A stretch of DNA of 8,785 nucleotides from NCBI GenBank assembly GCA_014379785.1, contig JACMLD010000212.1, positions 1 through 8,785 on the forward strand, given 5' to 3'. Both the position numbers and the translations under genes were made by a program. The stretch comes from Chitinophagaceae bacterium. GTDB lineage: Bacteria > Bacteroidota > Bacteroidia > Chitinophagales > Chitinophagaceae. The notes below the pieces were generated by a model, which ran no database searches, was not told the DNA's origin, and saw only the letters and a list, made by a program, of their open reading frames with translations. Shown one piece after another: positions 1 through 5,901 of the stretch (position 1 is the stretch's first letter; the number at the start of each line of letters is the position of its first letter).

Positions 1-698
1 GCTATGGTAAAATGGGCCGTGCCATAGAAGCGATCGCTGTAAAAAGAGGTCACACTATAACACTTACCATCGATATCAATAACCTGGATGACTTCACACC
101 CGAAAACCTTTCAAAGGCAGATGTTGCCATAGAATTTACCAGTCCGCATACCGCATTTGACAACGTAGTAAAATGTATCGAGGCGGGCATATCACTCGTG
201 TGCGGCAGCACCGGTTGGCTTTCACATTGGGATGAAGTGGTAAAATTTGTGCATCTCAAAGAAGGCGCCATGGTTTACAGCAGCAACTACAGCGTGGGCG
301 TAAATATATTTTTTGAACTGAATAAAAAGCTGGCCGCTCTCATGAATACGCATGATGAATACAATATAACCATGCACGAGATTCATCACACGCAAAAAAA
401 AGATGCACCCAGCGGCACAGCAGTAACGCTGGCCGAACAGGTCCTCGAACATCTCCGCCGAAAAAAAGGCTGGGTAAATGAACTTACCACCGACCCTGAC
501 CAACTGCAAATCACCAGCGAGCGGATTGATCCCGCCCCCGGCACCCATATGGTAAAATATGAGTCTTCGATTGACAGCATCGAGATCATTCATACCGCCA
601 ATAACCGCGAAGGATTTGCTACCGGCGCCGTTCTGGCAGCAGAATATATCAAAGACAAAAAGGGTATCTTCAGCATGCAGGAAGTCCTTGGACTTTAA
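1..698 (+). CDS. dapB: 4-hydroxy-tetrahydrodipicolinate reductase, 5'-truncated by the window edge
   Basis: DapB is a cytoplasmic enzyme that reduces the dehydrated product of DapA to tetrahydrodipicolinate with NAD(P)H, in the lysine/meso-diaminopimelate pathway. The reading frame is open from base 3 and begins Y-G-K-M-G-R-A, the end of the Rossmann GxxGxMGR dinucleotide-binding loop. The true start is therefore a few codons upstream, and the ATG at 12 is internal. The signature EIHHTQKKDAPSGTA (bases about 379-423) carries the catalytic His-His pair, Lys and the DAPSGT substrate-binding loop. The C-terminus has ANNREGFATGAVLAAEYI, typical of the family. About 232 codons are visible; family members run about 235-270 residues, so only the extreme N-terminus is missing. 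The gene ends in TAA 13 bp before the histidine kinase start, so read-through between the two is possible. Confidence 0.95.
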   Translation, partial: YGKMGRAIEAIAVKRGHTITLTIDINNLDDFTPENLSKADVAIEFTSPHTAFDNVVKCIEAGISLVCGSTGWLSHWDEVVKFVHLKEGAMVYSSNYSVGVNIFFELNKKLAALMNTHDEYNITMHEIHHTQKKDAPSGTAVTLAEQVLEHLRRKKGWVNELTTDPDQLQITSERIDPAPGTHMVKYESSIDSIEIIHTANNREGFATGAVLAAEYIKDKKGIFSMQEVLGL

Positions 699-711
699 CC
701 CCGCCGCTCCG

Positions 712-2598
712 ATGAGAATATTTCTAATTGTATTATTACTGGGACAACTGTTTCCGGCCGTAGCCGCCGACACCCCTGCCAATGAAAAAGCCAGGCTGAT
801 TCAGCTTTGTGAAAAGCACCGTACCGGCAATATGGACAGCCTCCTGGTGAATGCGACAACACTGCTGGAACTTGCAAAAAAAGACAAAGACTTTCTAAAT
901 ACTGCCTGGGCAGAACTCTATCTCGGTTTTTATTACAACAACACCGGAAAATCTGCGCAGGCACTGGCACTGGCCGAAAAGAATTTCAAACTGCTCACAC
1001 AGGAAAATGTACAGATCGACCTGTTGCCAAAGACGAGTTCACTTGCAGGCTTCAGCCTCATGAAACTGAACCGCCAGAAAGATGCAAGCGCCTGGTTTTA
1101 TTCATCACTCAAATCTGCGGATAAAATCGGCGATAAAATATCTGCTTTCAAAGCAAGGAACAATATTGGCTGGGTGCTGATGGAATTGAATCAGTATCCC
1201 CAGGCAATCGAAAACTTCAAGGAGGTCATCAGCCTGCTGAATGCAAATGGCATAGAAGACAAGTATGGCGCGGTATACAATAATATCGCATCCTGCTACG
1301 GTTCGCTCTTGCAATACGACTCCACCTACAAGTATGCAAAGATTGGCATTGCCGTTTCTGAAAAATATTCCGATGTTGCCGCGCACGCAAACGGACTGAA
1401 TATCATGGGAACCTTTCTGACCCATGAAAAAAAATACGAAGAGGCGCTCACTTATTTTATAAAAGCAAAACCCATCAGAGAAAAACAGGGCGACCCTTTT
1501 TTCATAGTCTCTGATATGGCCGCCATGGCTGAGTTGTACGCCAGGCTTGGTCGCACCAAAGAGGGATTGGCAATCTGCGACAGCGCCCTGAAGATTGCTG
1601 AAGGAAATGAACTTTCGGCAAAAATGCCCATGATCTATCAGTCGATGGCAGCCAACTATGAAGCCGCCGCCAGGTACAGGGAGGCCGGTGAAGTCTATAA
1701 GAAACTGAATGCCCTGAAAGATTCATTGTACGCCGATGCGAATCCATCTGCACTCGCCGAGATGCAGACAAAATATGAAACCGAAAAAAAAGAACAGCAG
1801 ATTGCGATACAGCAACTCACCATTCATAAACAAAACGTCCGGCTTTGGACCATACTGGGTTTGATCGTGATTGCAGCAGCAATCACATGGTTGTTTTACA
1901 ATCGTCACCAGCTGCGGCAGCGGGCAAGATTGCAGGAAGAAATGATCAAGCAGCAGGACCTTTCCGCGAGAGCGGTAATGGAAGCGGAAGAAAAAGAGCG
2001 GCAGCGGATAGCGCGGGATCTGCACGATGGCGTCGGTCAGATGATGAGTGCGGCGAGAATGAATTTGTCGTCACTCGAATCTGAATTCACCGGCGACCGC
2101 GACTCCCGGAAGCTAAAGGTGGAAAAAATCATCGGACTGGTGGACGACAGTTGTCGCGAAGTGCGCAGCGTCTCCCATAGCATGATGGCAAACGCACTTG
2201 CTGAAAGCGGACTTGCAAAAGCAGTAGGAGATTTCATCGCCAAGATTGACGCGGGAAAATTGAAAATGAGCCTTCATACAGAAGGGTTGGAAACGCGGCT
2301 GGACAGTCAGACAGAATCGGTGCTCTACCGCGTCATACAGGAATCGGTGAACAATGTGATTCGCCATGCCGATGCCGCGCGTCTTGACATTTCCATCATA
2401 AGGGATGCCGAAGGAGTGAGTGTAAGTATTGAGGACAATGGGCGGGGTTTTGATATGAGCCGCCTTGTCGGCGGCGAAGGCATCGGCCTTAAAAATATAA
2501 GAAGCAGGATAGAATTTTTAAAAGGCACGGTGGAGTTTGACACTGGCAAAGGAAAGGGAACGCTGGTGGCGATTCATATTCCCGTCAAAGAGGTGTAG
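712..2598 (+). CDS. Periplasmic-TPR sensor histidine kinase (NarX/HisKA_3 class)
   Basis: This is a membrane sensor kinase of 628 residues. The ATG at 712 is chosen because it gives a signal peptide (MRIFLIVLLLGQLFPAVAA); the same frame is open back to 559, but that part overlaps dapB and has no leader. Residues about 30-340 are degenerate TPR-like helical repeats (for example NNIGWVLMELNQYPQAIENF), expected outside the membrane. One transmembrane helix lies at about 378-396, followed by a charged, probably coiled-coil linker. The HisKA_3 H-box RIARDLHDGVGQ places the phospho-acceptor at His438. The HATPase_c domain shows an N-box (ESVNNVIRHA, 544-553), G1 (DNGRGFD, 575-581) and G2 (GEGIGLKN, from 588). 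All catalytic motifs look intact. The NarL-type regulator 51 bp downstream is its obvious partner. The ligand is unknown; TPR sensors usually bind protein or peptide, but nothing here identifies it. Confidence 0.93.
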   Translation: MRIFLIVLLLGQLFPAVAADTPANEKARLIQLCEKHRTGNMDSLLVNATTLLELAKKDKDFLNTAWAELYLGFYYNNTGKSAQALALAEKNFKLLTQENVQIDLLPKTSSLAGFSLMKLNRQKDASAWFYSSLKSADKIGDKISAFKARNNIGWVLMELNQYPQAIENFKEVISLLNANGIEDKYGAVYNNIASCYGSLLQYDSTYKYAKIGIAVSEKYSDVAAHANGLNIMGTFLTHEKKYEEALTYFIKAKPIREKQGDPFFIVSDMAAMAELYARLGRTKEGLAICDSALKIAEGNELSAKMPMIYQSMAANYEAAARYREAGEVYKKLNALKDSLYADANPSALAEMQTKYETEKKEQQIAIQQLTIHKQNVRLWTILGLIVIAAAITWLFYNRHQLRQRARLQEEMIKQQDLSARAVMEAEEKERQRIARDLHDGVGQMMSAARMNLSSLESEFTGDRDSRKLKVEKIIGLVDDSCREVRSVSHSMMANALAESGLAKAVGDFIAKIDAGKLKMSLHTEGLETRLDSQTESVLYRVIQESVNNVIRHADAARLDISIIRDAEGVSVSIEDNGRGFDMSRLVGGEGIGLKNIRSRIEFLKGTVEFDTGKGKGTLVAIHIPVKEV

Positions 2599-2649
2599 TC
2601 CGCTTTGGTAAATTCCGTTAAATTAGTGCACGTGTTGGCAAATAATACC

Positions 2650-3288
2650 ATGGAAACTAAGATTAAAATAGCGATAGTCGATGACCATCAGATTGTGATC
2701 GATGGATTGAAATCGCTCTTGGAGGGACATGACCGCTTTGTGATAGTGGCGGACGTGAACCGGCCCAAAGAGTTGTTGCAAATACTGGAGCATACGGAGG
2801 TGGATCTGCTTTTGACGGATGTGATGATGCCCGAACTCAATGGTCGCGAACTGGCTCGCATGGTAAAGAAGCGATTTCCAAAAATCAGGATCCTGGCCCT
2901 GTCGATGAATGGGGAGGGCGCCATCGTTCGGGAAATGATGGATGATTCCGCCATTGCCGGGTATGTGCTCAAGAACATTGGGAAGCAGGAGTTGTTATTG
3001 GCTTTAGAGAAGATATCGGGCGGGGGAAAATATTTCAGTGCGGAAGTGCTGGATTCGCTCGAAAAGGAAGGCATAAGGAAGAAGGACAATGAGGATAGAG
3101 GATTGACAGACAGAGAGTTAGAGATCATCAGGCTGATAGAAAAAGAATTTAGCAATAAGTCGATTGCCGATTCTCTGTTTATCAGCGAGCGAACGGTGGA
3201 GACGCATCGAAAAAATATTTTCAGAAAAACGAGAACGTCGAGTGTGGTCGGGCTGGTAAAATATGCTTACGAACACAAGCTGATTTAA
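2650..3288 (+). CDS. LuxR/NarL-family response regulator
   Basis: This is a two-domain DNA-binding response regulator of 212 residues, presumed target of the upstream kinase. The receiver domain occupies about residues 5-125: acidic pocket Asp11/Asp12, phospho-acceptor Asp57 (LLLTDVMMPELNG), switch Ser85 (LALSMNG) and conserved Lys108 (GYVLKNIG). The C-terminal LuxR-type helix-turn-helix runs from about residue 152 (LTDRELEIIRLIEKEFSNKS) through the recognition helix (SERTVETHRKNI). An in-frame TTG at 2605 would add 15 residues, but the ATG at 2650 starts directly before the first receiver beta strand (KIKIAIVDDHQ) and is preferred. The rrf2-type gene begins 11 bp after the stop, so the two are probably on one mRNA. 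Promoters controlled by this protein cannot be told from the sequence. Confidence 0.93.
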   Translation: METKIKIAIVDDHQIVIDGLKSLLEGHDRFVIVADVNRPKELLQILEHTEVDLLLTDVMMPELNGRELARMVKKRFPKIRILALSMNGEGAIVREMMDDSAIAGYVLKNIGKQELLLALEKISGGGKYFSAEVLDSLEKEGIRKKDNEDRGLTDRELEIIRLIEKEFSNKSIADSLFISERTVETHRKNIFRKTRTSSVVGLVKYAYEHKLI

Positions 3289-3299
3289 AAAAGGGACAA

Positions 3300-3740
3300 A
3301 TGCTTTCTAAAAAAACACAGTATGCTTTCAAGGCTTTGCTCTATCTGAGCCAGCATGCGGACAAGGGGCCGGTCCTGATTTCGGAAATCTCCGAGAATAA
3401 GCAGATCCCGTTGAAATTTCTGGAGAATATCCTGTTGGATTTGAAGAAAGCAGGCATTCTGGGGAGCAAGAAAGGCAAGGGAGGCGGATATTATTTTGCG
3501 GCTGCGCCGAAAGATGTCTCGCTGGCTAAAGTGATGCGTTTGCTGGATGGCCCGATTGCGCTGCTGCCTTGTGTGAGTCTGAACTTTTACGAAAAATGCA
3601 GGAATTGTGATGAAGAGAACTGCGGTCTGCACAATACCATGATACAGGTAAGGGACAATATGCTCAAGGTATTAGAGAAAAAGAGCATATGTGACCTTGT
3701 GGCAAAAAAAGAGCCATCCTGGGAACAGGACGGCCTCTAA
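3300..3740 (+). CDS. Rrf2-family transcriptional regulator with four-cysteine cluster
   Basis: A 146-residue Rrf2/IscR-type winged-helix regulator. The N-terminus (MLSKKTQYAFKALLYLSQH) and the following helix-turn-helix (LISEISENKQIPLKFLENIL, about residues 26-45) plus a glycine-rich wing (GKGGGYYFA) are typical. The effector region has Cys91, Cys100, Cys103 and Cys108 with His111 nearby (KCRNCDEENCGLH). In IscR-like members three cysteines in this region hold a [2Fe-2S] cluster; the spacing here (C-x8-C-x2-C-x4-C) differs, so cluster or metal binding is an inference. Related proteins control Fe-S assembly, cysteine metabolism or nitrosative-stress genes; this one cannot be assigned. A GGG triplet lies shortly before the ATG. 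The gene sits 11 bp behind the response regulator. Its last codons overlap, on the other strand, the terminator of the lipoprotein gene. Confidence 0.92.
   Translation: MLSKKTQYAFKALLYLSQHADKGPVLISEISENKQIPLKFLENILLDLKKAGILGSKKGKGGGYYFAAAPKDVSLAKVMRLLDGPIALLPCVSLNFYEKCRNCDEENCGLHNTMIQVRDNMLKVLEKKSICDLVAKKEPSWEQDGL
3704..3737 (-). terminator. Rho-independent terminator of the small lipoprotein gene, inside the rrf2-type CDS
   Basis: Read on the - strand, GAG-G-CC-G-UCCUG, a UUCC loop, then CAGGA-U-GG-CUC and seven U. The stem has 11 pairs with one bulged G and one G-U wobble. The wobble would be an A-C mismatch in + strand RNA, and the T-tract follows only on the - strand, so the orientation is clear. 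It starts about 30 bp beyond the lipoprotein stop codon. Confidence 0.75.
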
Positions 3741-3766
3741 CGATTGCTTGCCATATGAAAAAATGA

Positions 3767-3952
3767 TTATTTCTTGGTAGTGTCAACCTTGGTTGTGTCA
3801 GCACCCACTACAACTGTAGTATCAGGAGCAACAACAACAGTAGTATCTGGAGTTGGAGCTGCAGTTGTATCAGTTCCTGTACCTTCGCCTGCCTCATTGT
3901 TACAAGCTGTTACAGTTGCTGCGATTGCTAAAACGAAAAGAAGCTTTTTCAT
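3767..3952 (-). CDS. Small Thr/Val/Asp-rich lipoprotein (61 aa)
   Basis: The predicted protein starts MKKLLFVLAIAATVTAC, a type II signal peptide with lipobox V-T-A-C and lipidated Cys17, so it should be an exported lipoprotein. The mature part, about 45 residues, is low-complexity: an acidic Gly/Glu/Thr stretch, then two copies of APDTTVVV-like units and a DTTKVDTTKK tail. No catalytic domain is visible. Comparable short, repetitive lipoproteins are frequent in Bacteroidota and generally uncharacterised. The frame extends to an upstream ATG at 4000, but the start at 3952 puts the signal peptide at the N-terminus. The gene is divergent from the sigma factor gene and shares its upstream region. 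It ends at an intrinsic terminator inside the rrf2-type gene, which supports it being truly expressed. Function unknown. Confidence 0.8.
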   Translation of the reverse strand: MKKLLFVLAIAATVTACNNEAGEGTGTDTTAAPTPDTTVVVAPDTTVVVGADTTKVDTTKK

Positions 3953-3980
3953 TTGTTTGATTTTGTATTTATGAAATAAT

Positions 3981-4003
3981 GGTTTGAGGTTAATACCCAA
4001 ACC
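3981..4003. promoter_or_regulatory. Imperfect palindrome in the lipoprotein/sigma divergent region
   Basis: GGTTTG, 11 bp, CAAACC: perfect 6-bp arms, with one further matching pair in the middle part. It lies 29 bp upstream of the lipoprotein start and about 40-90 bp upstream of the possible sigma factor starts. It could be an operator or a hairpin in the lipoprotein leader. No expression evidence; the assignment is inference from position and symmetry. Confidence 0.3.
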
Positions 4004-4095
4004 GGGAAAAGGTAACCCCCTCCTTCTAAAAAGATTTTTAACAGATGCCCTTTGGGTTACTATTTGTTATTTTGAGTATTAAAATAGGTTCAAGA

Positions 4096-4659
4096 GTGAC
4101 AACGGATCCGCAGGAATTAGCATTATTGGAAGGATTGGCGAAAAACGACAAGCAGGCCATTGAAACCATCTACAAACTTCAGTTTGGAATGGTTCAGTCG
4201 TTGATAATCAACAACAACGGCACTGCCGACGACGCGAGGGATATATTTCAGGAAGGAATTATTGTTCTGTACGAGAAGGTGAAAAGCGGCAGTTTTGAGC
4301 TCAATTGTCAGATAAAGACATATCTCTACTCTGTTTGCCGGCGTTTATGGTTGAAGCGGTTGCAGCAGATGCAGAAATACAGGGGAGAAATCGGTGCAAT
4401 TGCTGACACAGTGCAGATAGAAGAAGAAATAGAATCGCATGAAGAGCGAAACCTGGAGTTTGGGCATATGGAGCAAGCAATGATGAATCTTGGAGAGCCG
4501 TGCAAGAGTTTGCTCGAGGCCTATTATCTGCAGAAGAAGAATATGTCGGAGATAGCGGGGCATTTTGGTTACACAAATGCCGATAACGCCAAGAATCAGA
4601 AATACAAGTGCTTAATGAGGTTGAAAAAACTTTTTTTCGCCCAATATAAAAAACGGTAA
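4096..4659 (+). CDS. RNA polymerase sigma-70 family (ECF-like) sigma factor
   Basis: An alternative sigma factor of 187 residues from a GTG start at 4096. Region 2 covers about residues 10-95: helix LLEGLAKNDKQAIETIYK, then DDARDIFQEGIIVLYEKV (core binding) and the aromatic/basic helix with IKTYLYSVCRRLWLKRL (-10 contact). A short acidic linker follows, then region 4 at about 130-180, with MNLGEPCKSLLEAYYLQ and the helix-turn-helix NMSEIAGHFGYTNADNAKNQ. The ATG at 4045 is in frame and would add 17 residues (MPFGLLFVILSIKIGSR), a hydrophobic leader not expected on a cytoplasmic sigma factor; its DNA is AT-rich with TTTG motifs and may instead be promoter. The gene directly abuts the membrane protease/anti-sigma-like gene (TAAATG), implying translational coupling and a functional pair. 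The target promoters are unknown. Confidence 0.88.
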   Translation: MTTDPQELALLEGLAKNDKQAIETIYKLQFGMVQSLIINNNGTADDARDIFQEGIIVLYEKVKSGSFELNCQIKTYLYSVCRRLWLKRLQQMQKYRGEIGAIADTVQIEEEIESHEERNLEFGHMEQAMMNLGEPCKSLLEAYYLQKKNMSEIAGHFGYTNADNAKNQKYKCLMRLKKLFFAQYKKR

Positions 4660-5748
4660 ATGGAAGAAATTTTACTTTTAGACACAATCGAACGCTTCGT
4701 AAGAGGTGAAATGGAGCCTGCTGAAGAAGCGGCTTTTGAAGATTTGCGTCGGGCCAACCCTGCCGTTGACCAGCTCGTGGTAGAACACACCATTTTTTTA
4801 AGCCAGCTTAATATATATGGTGACCACAAAAATCTGCGCGGCAGCCTGCATGATACCCATAACCATCTGATGGAAACCGGAGAAATAAAGGTTGAAGTTC
4901 CTAAGACCAAGGTGGTTGACATGTTTAAGAAATACCGCAAGGTATGGTCTGTAGCTGCTGCTGTAGCGGGCGTTACCGCCATTACGATCAGTGGACTGGT
5001 TGCCTATTTTACTCCAAGGACCACTCCCAATGTAGAGCAGCTCGTAAATACCAAAGTACGCGCGATGGAAAACAGGCTCAACCGGAAAATCGATGCCGAG
5101 GTGAAGCCGACCAAAGCTCCCGTCGACATCCCCCTCAAATCGGGCGGTACCAGCTTTCTCATTGACCCCAGAGGTTACCTGGTCACCAATGCACACGTTG
5201 TAAAGTCTGCGTCAACCATTCTGGTACAAAATAACAAAGGCCAGGAGTTTAAAGTGAAACTGGTCAGGGTAGACAATGACCGTGACCTCGCCATATTAAA
5301 GATAGAAGATGCGGATTTTAAGGAATTTCTAAGTCTTCCTTATGGTTTCAAAAAAACCGGTGCTGACCTGGGCGAACAGATATTTACACTCGGATTTCCA
5401 AGAGACGAGATAGTATATGGCGAAGGATATATGAGCGCCAAAACAGGTTTTAACGGCGATACAATGAGTTGCCAGATTGCAGTGGCCGCCAATCCCGGAA
5501 ACAGTGGCGGACCTGTATTCAATAAGAATGGAGAAGTGATTGGGATACTGAGTACCCGTCAGCTCCAGGCACAGGGATTCGTCTTTGCCGTAACAGCAAA
5601 CAACATTTTCCGCACCATTGAAGACGTAAGAAAGGAAGACAGCACTACGCATCTGAAGATCAGCAACAACACTTCAGTAAAAGGAATGGACAGGGTGCAG
5701 CAGATCAAGAAAATTGAAGACTGCGTTTTCCTGGTGAAAATATATTGA
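4660..5748 (+). CDS. Membrane-anchored HtrA/trypsin-like serine protease with anti-sigma-like N-terminus
   Basis: 362 residues in three parts. Residues 1-80 are acidic and helical (TIERFVRGEMEPAEEAAFEDLRR...), the pattern of the cytoplasmic domain of anti-sigma factors, without zinc-binding cysteines. One transmembrane helix spans about 95-117 (VWSVAAAVAGVTAITISGLV), preceded by a basic FKKYRK stop, so the N-terminus is inside and the rest periplasmic. From about 155 to 325 lies a trypsin-fold S1C-like protease: His179 (VTNAHVV), Asp209 (NDRDLAILKI) and Ser282 (NPGNSGGPVF), with spacings of 30 and 73 as in DegP-type enzymes. No PDZ domain follows; about 40 residues of unknown tail remain. The start abuts the sigma factor stop. 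Inference: it holds the sigma factor at the membrane and links its release to an envelope signal through the protease domain. A plain coupled envelope protease remains possible. Confidence 0.9.
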   Translation: MEEILLLDTIERFVRGEMEPAEEAAFEDLRRANPAVDQLVVEHTIFLSQLNIYGDHKNLRGSLHDTHNHLMETGEIKVEVPKTKVVDMFKKYRKVWSVAAAVAGVTAITISGLVAYFTPRTTPNVEQLVNTKVRAMENRLNRKIDAEVKPTKAPVDIPLKSGGTSFLIDPRGYLVTNAHVVKSASTILVQNNKGQEFKVKLVRVDNDRDLAILKIEDADFKEFLSLPYGFKKTGADLGEQIFTLGFPRDEIVYGEGYMSAKTGFNGDTMSCQIAVAANPGNSGGPVFNKNGEVIGILSTRQLQAQGFVFAVTANNIFRTIEDVRKEDSTTHLKISNNTSVKGMDRVQQIKKIEDCVFLVKIY

Positions 5749-5785
5749 GATTAGTTGGTCAGTTGACTGGTGATGGTTTGGTGCG

Positions 5786-5883
5786 GTCATGCCGAGCGAA
5801 GCCGAGGCATCCCCTGCCGGTACTCGGAGTAATAGCTGGGGATTTCTCCACCCACATCGCTTCGCGATGGGAGTCGAAATGAC
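5786..5883. repeat. 98-bp imperfect inverted-repeat element between convergent genes
   Basis: The ends are GTCAT and ATGAC. The left half has ATGCC...GGCAT arms (5789-5810), then CCCC (5811-5814) facing GGGG (5838-5841), with TACTCGGAGTA between them. The right half carries a hairpin CATCGC-TTC-GCGATG (5855-5869) and ends GAGTCGAAATGAC. Flanking TGGTTTG (5774-5780) and CAAACCA (5883-5889) lengthen the symmetry. Sequences of this style (GTCATTTCGA... GGAGAAATC) occur as dispersed intergenic repeats in Bacteroidota; that family link is from memory. It lies between two convergent stops and may end transcription in both directions. The gap 5749-5901 holds no gene. Confidence 0.6.
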
Positions 5884-5901
5884 AAACCAATAACCAATCC
5901 C

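Noticed and set aside
559..711. Upstream extension of the histidine kinase frame to an ATG at 559
   Set aside because: It overlaps dapB, which is certain, and the ATG at 712 begins a clear signal peptide.
222..782. 186-codon open frame on the - strand
   Set aside because: It lies opposite dapB and the start of the kinase gene, and shows no domain or leader; a shadow of the coding bias.
2626..2634. GTGCACGTG palindromic motif before the response regulator
   Set aside because: Short, no second copy nearby and no promoter elements around it; not enough for an operator call.
2605..2649. TTG start of the response regulator at 2605
   Set aside because: It adds 15 residues ahead of a complete receiver domain; the ATG at 2650 is in the normal position.
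3774..3974. Repetitive Val/Ser/Thr open frame on the + strand
   Set aside because: It is the complement of the repetitive lipoprotein tract. The lipoprotein strand has a signal peptide, a lipobox and a terminator.
3953..4010. TTTG plus TATTTCAT as a Bacteroidota promoter for the lipoprotein
   Set aside because: The 19-bp spacing fits, but the -7 element matches the consensus in only three fixed positions.
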